Source: Candidatus Thioglobus plumae
GTDB lineage: Bacteria; Pseudomonadota; Gammaproteobacteria; PS1; Pseudothioglobaceae
DNA: 12,393 nt
Assembly: GCA_910595815.1 (NCBI GenBank)
Contig: CAJVCM010000003.1
Coordinates: 1-12,393, forward strand
Reading direction: 5' to 3'
The notes below the pieces were generated by a model. The model saw nothing but the letters and a program-made list of their open reading frames with translations, was not told the DNA's origin and made no database searches. Below are positions 7,115-12,393 of this stretch, piece after piece (positions within the stretch are counted from its first letter, which is position 1; each line of letters starts with the position of its first letter). The position numbers were made by a program, and so were the translations under genes.

Positions 7115-9367
7115 ATGGCTGATATTGAAATTGAAATTGACGGTAATAGTATTAATGCCAAAGCAGGTGAGATGCTTATCACGGTTACTGACAGAGAAGG
7201 CATTAGTGTGCCGAGATTTTGTTACCATAAAAAATTATCAATAGCGGCTAACTGCCGCATGTGTTTGGTGGACGTTGAAGGTGCGCCAAAGCCACAACCC
7301 GCATGCTCTACGCCAATTGCCGATGGCATGAAAATCCACACACAGAATGAAAAAGCCAAGGCTTCGCAAAAAGCAGTGATGGAGTTTTTATTGATTAACC
7401 ATCCGCTAGATTGTCCGATTTGTGACCAAGGTGGTGAGTGTGAGTTACAAGATGTTGCGATGGATTATGGCTCAGACGTTTCACGCTTTACTGAGGGTAA
7501 ACGTATTGTGGCTGATAGTGATATTGGCGCACTGATTCAAACAGATATGACTCGATGCATCCACTGTACGCGCTGTGTACGTTTTGGTGCTGAAGTAGCC
7601 GGTATTATGGAAATGGGTGGCACAGGTCGTGGCGAGGATATGAAGATTGAGCCATTTTTAACTGAAGGCATTCAATCAGAGCTTTCAGGCAATATGATTG
7701 ATGTTTGTCCAGTGGGCGCATTAACTTCGAAGCCTTTCCGTTATGAGCTTAGATCTTGGCAAATGAATGCTGTTTCTAATGTTGCCCGACATGATTTAGT
7801 CGGTTCGAACATTATTACACAAACTTATAAAGGTAAGGTTAAGCGTATTGTTGCTAAAGACAATGAAAGTATTAACGAAACTTGGATTTCAGATAGAGAT
7901 CGTTTCTCATACGAAGGTCTTTCGCATGAAAATAGATTACTGTCGCCACAGATTAAGGTTGAAGGTACGTGGAAAGAAGTTGAGTGGAATGTCGCATTAG
8001 ATTTTGCCATTCGAGGTTTGGCAAATAATGTGATTAATACTCATCAATCAGATAAATTAGGCGCCCTGGCTTCAAATACAGCAACACTTGAAGAGTTTCA
8101 CTTATTGCAAAAGATTTTAAGAGAAATTGGCTCTGAGAATATTGATCACCGTTTAAATGTGAAAAATTTAGACCATGCTATTTCACTTGAATCAAACATT
8201 AAATTATTAGGTTTAGAAGGTATTGACCATGCGCTTGTGATTGGTTCGAATCTACGATTAGAGCAGCCAATGATTAGTCACCGTTTGCGTAAAGCCAATT
8301 TATCAGGCGCTAGTATTGATGTGATTAATGCAATGGCGTTTGATTTTAATTATCGACTTAATAGTGAAAATATTATTTCACCAAACCAGACGGCGGCAAC
8401 GTTAGCAGGTGTATTAAAGTCAGTTCTAGGAAATGCACATATTGAAGTTCCAGACTACTTAGTAGACATTGAAGTAAGTGATATTGCAATGCAATTAGCA
8501 GATAAATTATCTCAATCAAATAATTCAGTAATTGTCTTGGGTGAACACATTGTTAATAACCCACAAGCATCTAGTATTGCTAATTTAGTAAGTGAGATTG
8601 CACAGCATACTGATTCTACAACACTAAATGTCAGCGCCACTGCTAATTCTATGGCGGCTAACATGGCGGGGTTCGTACCAGGCAAAGATGGTTTGGATGT
8701 GAATGCAATGTTGGCAGCTGATTTAAAAGCTTATATCTTATTAGATGTTTATCCGCAATACGATTTCCATCATTCTGTTCAAGCCGTTGAGGCACTCAGT
8801 AGTGATGATACTTTTGTAATATCATTAAACAGCTTTAAAGATGATGCAGTTGCGCAGTATTCAGACGTTTTATTGCCGATTGCCAGTTTCTACGAAACAT
8901 CAGGTTCACATGTGAATGTCGAAGGTGAGGTTCAATCATTCGCAGCAGCTGTGAACGCACCAAGCGACACAAAACCTGCTTGGAAAGTGCTAAAAGTGTT
9001 GGCTGACTTATTAGAGTTACCAGGCTTTCACTATGCAGATTCAGCACAAGTTACCAGTGAAATTATGCATCAGAGTCACAAGCAACATGCGCATAATGAA
9101 AGTATTGATGTAAAAGTTAAAAGAGGTATTAATGTTATTTGGCAAAAATCCCCTTACGCTGTAGATGTTCTATCTAGACATGCAACTTCATTGCAGGCGA
9201 CCAATATTGGCCAAATTAACAGCGCCTCAATGAACAAAGCCACCGCTAAAAAATTAGAAGTTGCACTGGGTGATGAATATCTAGGCGTGCCAGTAGCGAT
9301 TAACGAGGCGGTGGCTAATAATTGTGTGTTTGTTAATGCTAATCACTCAACAGGAGTGCAGTCATGA
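7115..9367 (+). CDS. nuoG: NADH-quinone oxidoreductase subunit G (NuoG, 75 kDa, Fe-S subunit)
   Basis: NuoG carries the electron wire from NuoF towards NuoI. Its N-terminal 2Fe-2S ferredoxin domain binds N1b through Cys36, Cys47, Cys50 and Cys64. The next segment binds N5 through His96, Cys100, Cys103 and Cys109 (H-P-L-D-C-P-I-C...G-G-E-C), and N4 through Cys148, Cys151, Cys154 and Cys198. Residues from about 215 form the molybdopterin-oxidoreductase-like domain, which in this family is structural and has no catalytic metal. After Cys198 the only cysteine is close to the C-terminus, so the extra N7 cluster of E. coli and Thermus is absent, as in mitochondrial forms. The 750-residue length is shorter than E. 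coli NuoG (about 900). The last 130 or so residues are hydrophilic and look less conserved. The stop overlaps nuoH by four bases. Confidence 0.97.
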   Translation: MADIEIEIDGNSINAKAGEMLITVTDREGISVPRFCYHKKLSIAANCRMCLVDVEGAPKPQPACSTPIADGMKIHTQNEKAKASQKAVMEFLLINHPLDCPICDQGGECELQDVAMDYGSDVSRFTEGKRIVADSDIGALIQTDMTRCIHCTRCVRFGAEVAGIMEMGGTGRGEDMKIEPFLTEGIQSELSGNMIDVCPVGALTSKPFRYELRSWQMNAVSNVARHDLVGSNIITQTYKGKVKRIVAKDNESINETWISDRDRFSYEGLSHENRLLSPQIKVEGTWKEVEWNVALDFAIRGLANNVINTHQSDKLGALASNTATLEEFHLLQKILREIGSENIDHRLNVKNLDHAISLESNIKLLGLEGIDHALVIGSNLRLEQPMISHRLRKANLSGASIDVINAMAFDFNYRLNSENIISPNQTAATLAGVLKSVLGNAHIEVPDYLVDIEVSDIAMQLADKLSQSNNSVIVLGEHIVNNPQASSIANLVSEIAQHTDSTTLNVSATANSMAANMAGFVPGKDGLDVNAMLAADLKAYILLDVYPQYDFHHSVQAVEALSSDDTFVISLNSFKDDAVAQYSDVLLPIASFYETSGSHVNVEGEVQSFAAAVNAPSDTKPAWKVLKVLADLLELPGFHYADSAQVTSEIMHQSHKQHAHNESIDVKVKRGINVIWQKSPYAVDVLSRHATSLQATNIGQINSASMNKATAKKLEVALGDEYLGVPVAINEAVANNCVFVNANHSTGVQS
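9352..9356 (+). promoter_or_regulatory. Ribosome binding site of nuoH, inside the end of nuoG
   Basis: AGGAG at 9352-9356 lies 7 bases before the ATG at 9364. A second ATG follows immediately at 9367 with a 10-base spacing, so either of two adjacent methionine codons could be used; the first overlaps the nuoG stop as ATGA. Confidence 0.55.
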
Positions 9368-10440
9368 TGGCATTGTGGCAATCATTTGTTGAATTAGTCC
9401 ATGAATTAATGCCATGGTTTGATGGATCGATCGCAACCATTCTAATCATTTTAATTAAGGCCATTGCTTTGGTGATGCCGCTGATGTTAGTGGTGGCTTA
9501 TTTCACTTATGCTGAGCGTAAAGTCATTGGTTATATGCAGTTGCGTATTGGTCCTAACCGTGTTGGTCCAAAAGGTTGGTTACAACCGATTGCAGACGCT
9601 TTAAAGCTAATGACTAAGGAAATCATTTTTCCAACTAAGGCTAATATTTATTTATTCTTATTAGCGCCAATATTAGCGATTGCACCTGCGATTGCAGTTT
9701 GGGCAGTTATTCCTTTTGACGAAGGTATTTACGTGGCCAATCTAGACATTAGTTTGTTGTACGTTCTAGCGATTGGCTCGATTGGCGTGTATGGCATTAT
9801 TTTGGCGGGTTGGGCGTCTAACTCTAAGTACCCACTTTTGGGTGCGTTGCGTAGTGCTTCACTCCTAGTATCTTACGAAATTGTGATTGGTTTTGCTTTG
9901 GTAACCGTGGTTATGATTGCCGGCAGTGTTAATCTTAACGATATTGTGATGGCACAGAAAGGCAGCATCCTGCACTGGTACTGGATCCCATTATTCCCAA
10001 TGATGATTATCTTCTTTATTTCTGCTTTGGTTGAAACTAACCGCGCACCTTTTGACGTGGTAGAAGGCGAGTCAGAAATTGTAGGTGGTACCCATGTTGA
10101 ATATTCTGGTATGACCTTTGCGGTCTTTTTCTTAGCAGAATATGCCAACATGATTCTCATGGCTGTATTAGCTGTGATAATGTTCTTTGGTGGTTGGCAT
10201 TCTCCATTTGAGGGTGTTCCTTATATGGAAGCAGCATTTGCGTGGGTGCCAGGCATTATCTGGCTACTAGCCAAAACCAGCTTCTTTATGTTTTTGTATT
10301 TGTGGATACGTGCAACTTTCCCACGTTTTCGATACGATCAAATCATGCGCTTGTCATGGAAGGTTTTTTTACCTTGGACCATCGCTTGGATTTTTGTGGT
10401 GGCGTTGATGACACAACTAAAAATAGGACCTTGGTTCTAG
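9364..10440 (+). CDS. nuoH: NADH-quinone oxidoreductase subunit H (NuoH)
   Basis: NuoH (ND1 family) is the membrane subunit at the foot of the peripheral arm; it lines the quinone-entry tunnel and couples quinone reduction to proton movement. The 358 residues suggest eight membrane helices (about 23-48, 94-117, 129-150, 166-188, 205-223, 250-276, 290-313, 331-349). Conserved cytoplasmic loops are present: A-E-R-K-V-I-G-Y-M-Q-L-R-I-G-P-N-R-V-G-P at 50-69, S-N-S-K-Y-P-L-L-G-A-L-R-S at 152-164, and the acidic E-T-N-R-A-P-F-D-V-V-E-G-E-S-E-I-V at 224-240. The start overlaps the nuoG stop by four bases and has a good Shine-Dalgarno sequence. nuoI begins 23 bases after the stop. Confidence 0.98.
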   Translation: MMALWQSFVELVHELMPWFDGSIATILIILIKAIALVMPLMLVVAYFTYAERKVIGYMQLRIGPNRVGPKGWLQPIADALKLMTKEIIFPTKANIYLFLLAPILAIAPAIAVWAVIPFDEGIYVANLDISLLYVLAIGSIGVYGIILAGWASNSKYPLLGALRSASLLVSYEIVIGFALVTVVMIAGSVNLNDIVMAQKGSILHWYWIPLFPMMIIFFISALVETNRAPFDVVEGESEIVGGTHVEYSGMTFAVFFLAEYANMILMAVLAVIMFFGGWHSPFEGVPYMEAAFAWVPGIIWLLAKTSFFMFLYLWIRATFPRFRYDQIMRLSWKVFLPWTIAWIFVVALMTQLKIGPWF

Positions 10441-10463
10441 TACTGATACTGGGAGTGTAATTT

Positions 10464-10985
10464 ATGATTAATAACATTAAAAAATTAGTAAAAGATTTCA
10501 GTTTAAGTGAATTACGTGGTGGACTAAAAATTACCGCGAAAGAGCTGATTAATAAAAAAATTACGGTTCAGTATCCAGAGGAAAAAACCCCGATTTCACC
10601 ACGTTTTAGAGGTATACACGCATTGCGACGTTACCCAAATGGAGAAGAGCGTTGTATTGCTTGCAAACTCTGTGAAGCGGTTTGCCCGGCCAATGCAATC
10701 ACCATTGAATCAGAAATGCGAGACGATGGCACACGCCGCACTACACAATACGATATTGATTTGTTTAAATGTATTTTTTGTGGTTTTTGTGAAGAGGCGT
10801 GTCCAGTTGACGCCATTGTTGAAACTCAGATTTTTGAGTACGCTTTCGTAGGTTCAAGAGATGGAAATGATAATATAAAAGGACAATTTGGCAGTGTTAT
10901 TACTAAAGATCAATTATTAGAAGTGGGTGATAAAAACAAAAAGATGATTGACCAAACTAAGTTAGAAGATTCGAAGTATAAATAA
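10464..10985 (+). CDS. nuoI: NADH-quinone oxidoreductase subunit I (NuoI, 2x[4Fe-4S] ferredoxin-like)
   Basis: NuoI bridges NuoG and NuoB in the peripheral arm with two [4Fe-4S] clusters, N6a and N6b. The 173-residue protein has two ferredoxin motifs: Cys64-x2-Cys67-x2-Cys70-x3-Cys74-Pro and Cys103-x2-Cys106-x2-Cys109-x3-Cys113-Pro. In this fold the last cysteine of each motif ligates the other motif's cluster. The N-terminal 50 residues include an amphipathic region likely to lie on the membrane next to NuoH, and the P-R-F-R-G stretch before the first motif is typical of the family. The ATG is preceded by GGGAG at about 10450-10454. The 60 residues after the second motif are charged, with several lysines near the C-terminus. 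Confidence 0.97.
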   Translation: MINNIKKLVKDFSLSELRGGLKITAKELINKKITVQYPEEKTPISPRFRGIHALRRYPNGEERCIACKLCEAVCPANAITIESEMRDDGTRRTTQYDIDLFKCIFCGFCEEACPVDAIVETQIFEYAFVGSRDGNDNIKGQFGSVITKDQLLEVGDKNKKMIDQTKLEDSKYK

Positions 10986-10994
10986 AGGCCAATT

Positions 10995-11606
10995 ATGACA
11001 TTTGATCAAATATTATTTTATGTGTTTTCGTTTTGGTTTATTGCCAGTTCATTGGCAATGATTTTTTCGCGTAATGCGGCCAAAGCAGTTTTGTTTTTAA
11101 TTCTATCGTTCTTTTCTGCTGCCAGTATTTGGATCTTGTTAGAAGCTGAGTTTTTAGCCATTACCCTGATTTTGGTTTATGTTGGCGCTGTCATGGTACT
11201 GTTCTTATTCGTTATTAAGATGTTGAATATTGACAAGTCAACGCTACGGGCAAAGTTTGCCGGTTATCTGCCATTAGGCTTGATTGTGGCAGCGATCATT
11301 ATTGCTGAGATGACTTTGGTCTTGGGCGGTAATCAATTTGGTTTAGATGTGGTGGCAGCACCGGCAAGACATGCAGCAGATTACAGCAATATCACCGTAT
11401 TGGCAATGCAACTCTATACCACTTACGTTTATCCGTTTGAATTAGCAGCCGTACTATTATTAATTGCAATTATTGCAGCAATTACTTTAGTGCATCGTAA
11501 TGAAGCCAGTCGTAAGAAGCAATCAATTTCAGAGCAAGTAAGTGTCCAAGCTAAAGACAGGGTGCGTCTTGTTTCAATTACATCGCCTAAAAAGGAGGCT
11601 AAGTAA
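10995..11606 (+). CDS. nuoJ: NADH-quinone oxidoreductase subunit J (NuoJ)
   Basis: NuoJ (ND6 family) is a membrane subunit next to NuoA and NuoK. The 203-residue protein has five predicted helices (about 5-24, 29-49, 53-77, 92-112 and 146-167). The third contains the conserved L-V-Y-V-G-A-V-M-V-L-F-L-F-V, which in solved structures holds the pi-bulge involved in proton-path gating. The loop between helices 4 and 5 is about 33 residues, and the C-terminal tail after residue 167 is hydrophilic and basic; both are common variable regions of the family. An AAAGG about 7 bases upstream supports the ATG at 10995, 9 bases after nuoI. The TAA stop overlaps the nuoK ATG by one base (TAATG). Confidence 0.96.
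   Translation: MTFDQILFYVFSFWFIASSLAMIFSRNAAKAVLFLILSFFSAASIWILLEAEFLAITLILVYVGAVMVLFLFVIKMLNIDKSTLRAKFAGYLPLGLIVAAIIIAEMTLVLGGNQFGLDVVAAPARHAADYSNITVLAMQLYTTYVYPFELAAVLLLIAIIAAITLVHRNEASRKKQSISEQVSVQAKDRVRLVSITSPKKEAK
11592..11598 (+). promoter_or_regulatory. Strong ribosome binding site of nuoK, inside the end of nuoJ
   Basis: AAGGAGG at 11592-11598 stands 7 bases before the nuoK ATG at 11606. It is the best Shine-Dalgarno match in the window and lies in the last codons of nuoJ. Because nuoJ and nuoK overlap in TAATG, nuoK can be read both by reinitiation and by direct ribosome entry. Confidence 0.65.
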
Positions 11607-11911
11607 TGGTTAGTTTGAGTGATTATTTAATTTTAAGTGCGATTATTTTTTGTATTGGCTTAGTCGGTATTTTTGTTAATCGTACTAATATCATTACCTT
11701 ATTGATGTGTGTTGAGTTAATTTTGGTGGCGGTTAATACTAACTTTATTGCTTTTTCACACTTCTTAGGCGATGAAGCGGGACAAATTTTTGTCTTCTTT
11801 ATTTTAACGGTGGCAGCGGCAGAAGTTGCGATTGGATTAGCCATTCTAACGCTATTGTTTAGAAACAAAGGCACTATTAATGTTGATGTTACTAACAGCT
11901 TAAAGGGTTAA
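11606..11911 (+). CDS. nuoK: NADH-quinone oxidoreductase subunit K (NuoK)
   Basis: NuoK (ND4L family) is a three-helix membrane subunit with two buried glutamates that form part of the central proton path. The 101-residue length is normal for the family. Helices are predicted at about 5-24, 29-50 and 61-84. The two key acidic residues correspond to Glu37 in L-L-M-C-V-E-L-I-L and Glu73 in V-A-A-A-E-V-A-I-G, matching E. coli Glu36 and Glu72. The start is fixed by the strong Shine-Dalgarno sequence and the one-base overlap with nuoJ. nuoL starts 3 bases after the stop. Confidence 0.98.
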   Translation: MVSLSDYLILSAIIFCIGLVGIFVNRTNIITLLMCVELILVAVNTNFIAFSHFLGDEAGQIFVFFILTVAAAEVAIGLAILTLLFRNKGTINVDVTNSLKG

Positions 11912-11914
11912 GTT

Positions 11915-12393
11915 ATGGAAAATATTTATTTAACAATTGCACTTGCCCCTCTCGTAGGTGCTGTTATTGCAGGATTCTTTGGTGGTATGCTGGGTCGTAC
12001 AGCCACGCATACGATTACAATTTTAGGTGTATTGGTTTCAACCGTATTGGCATTGGTTGTCTTTAATTATCATGTGCTAGAACAAGGCGAAGTCTTTAAT
12101 CAAAACCTCTACACTTGGATGCAAATTGGCGGCCTGAATATTAGTGTTGGTTTCTTAGTGGACAACCTAACTTCGGTGATGTTAGTGGTGGTTTCATTCG
12201 TTTCACTGATGGTGCATATTTATACCATTGGCTATATGCACGATGATAAGGGTTATACCAAATTCTTTAGTTATATTTCATTGTTCACTTTCTCGATGTT
12301 TATGCTGGTCATGAGTAATAACTTCATGCAGTTGTTCTTTGGTTGGGAGGCGGTAGGCTTAGTATCTTATCTATTGATTGGTTTTTGGCATCA
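11915..12393 (+). CDS. nuoL: NADH-quinone oxidoreductase subunit L (NuoL), N-terminal part (3' truncated by window edge)
   Basis: The reading frame from the ATG at 11915 stays open to the right edge and gives 159 residues of an expected 600 or more. NuoL (ND5 family) is the antiporter-like subunit at the far end of the membrane arm and pumps protons. The visible part has hydrophobic segments at about 5-25, 32-52, 76-104, 113-133 and 135-156, with G-F-L-V-D-N-L-T at 79-86 and I-G-Y-M-H-D at 105-110. The key helix F-F-G-W-E-A-V-G-L-V-S-Y-L-L-I-G-F-W contains Glu145, equivalent to the conserved Glu144 of E. coli NuoL. An AAAGGG at 11902-11907 lies 7 bases before the ATG. The break is due only to the window end. 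Confidence 0.97.
   Translation, partial: MENIYLTIALAPLVGAVIAGFFGGMLGRTATHTITILGVLVSTVLALVVFNYHVLEQGEVFNQNLYTWMQIGGLNISVGFLVDNLTSVMLVVVSFVSLMVHIYTIGYMHDDKGYTKFFSYISLFTFSMFMLVMSNNFMQLFFGWEAVGLVSYLLIGFWH

Noticed and set aside
10242..10460. Plus-strand open frame of 72 codons overlapping the end of nuoH and reaching just before nuoI.
   Set aside because: It is out of frame with well-conserved NuoH sequence and has no recognisable product.
1..12393. Search for a new defence, mobile or biosynthetic system.
   Set aside because: Every stretch over 76 bases is accounted for by conserved housekeeping genes; no direct repeats, integrase, transposase or unknown gene was seen.

Overview
The window is an ordinary, densely packed housekeeping region of an AT-rich (roughly 40% G+C by eye) proteobacterium. 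It holds the 3' end of a yhdP-type gene, an intact tldD, and the first part of a nuo operon (nuoA to nuoK complete, nuoL cut by the right edge) encoding the proton-pumping NADH:quinone oxidoreductase, respiratory complex I. Every gene is on the + strand. No RNA gene, mobile element, CRISPR array or pseudogene was seen, and no gene-free stretch exceeds 76 bases.

Organism: the yhdP-tldD pair is typical of Gammaproteobacteria and related Betaproteobacteria. Separate nuoC and nuoD genes exclude the enteric NuoCD fusion. The low G+C and overall protein character would fit a marine sulfur-oxidiser of the SUP05/Thioglobus/Ruthia group, but that placement is an inference from general impression and is not proven here.

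Layout: (1) 3-1145, C-terminal 380 residues of a YhdP/AsmA-like envelope protein. (2) 1149-2573, TldD, a zinc metalloprotease subunit that starts 3 bases after yhdP stops and is probably cotranscribed with it. (3) 2574-2649, the only sizeable intergenic gap, with a good sigma70-like promoter and a Shine-Dalgarno sequence, and no visible terminator. (4) 2650-12393, nuoA-B-C-D-E-F-G-H-I-J-K-L in canonical order, joined by 1-base or 4-base stop/start overlaps or short gaps of up to 23 bases.

How the genes work together: NuoE, F and G form the NADH dehydrogenase module (FMN; clusters N1a, N3, N1b, N4, N5). NuoB, C, D and I form the connecting module that carries electrons through N6a/N6b and N2 to quinone. 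NuoA, H, J, K and L are membrane subunits that translocate protons; NuoM and NuoN are expected just beyond the right edge. All expected Fe-S ligands are present in NuoB, E, F, G and I. NuoG lacks the optional N7 cluster ligands. I found no evidence of a novel system; the findings are modest points about gene linkage, promoter, translation coupling and cofactor content.
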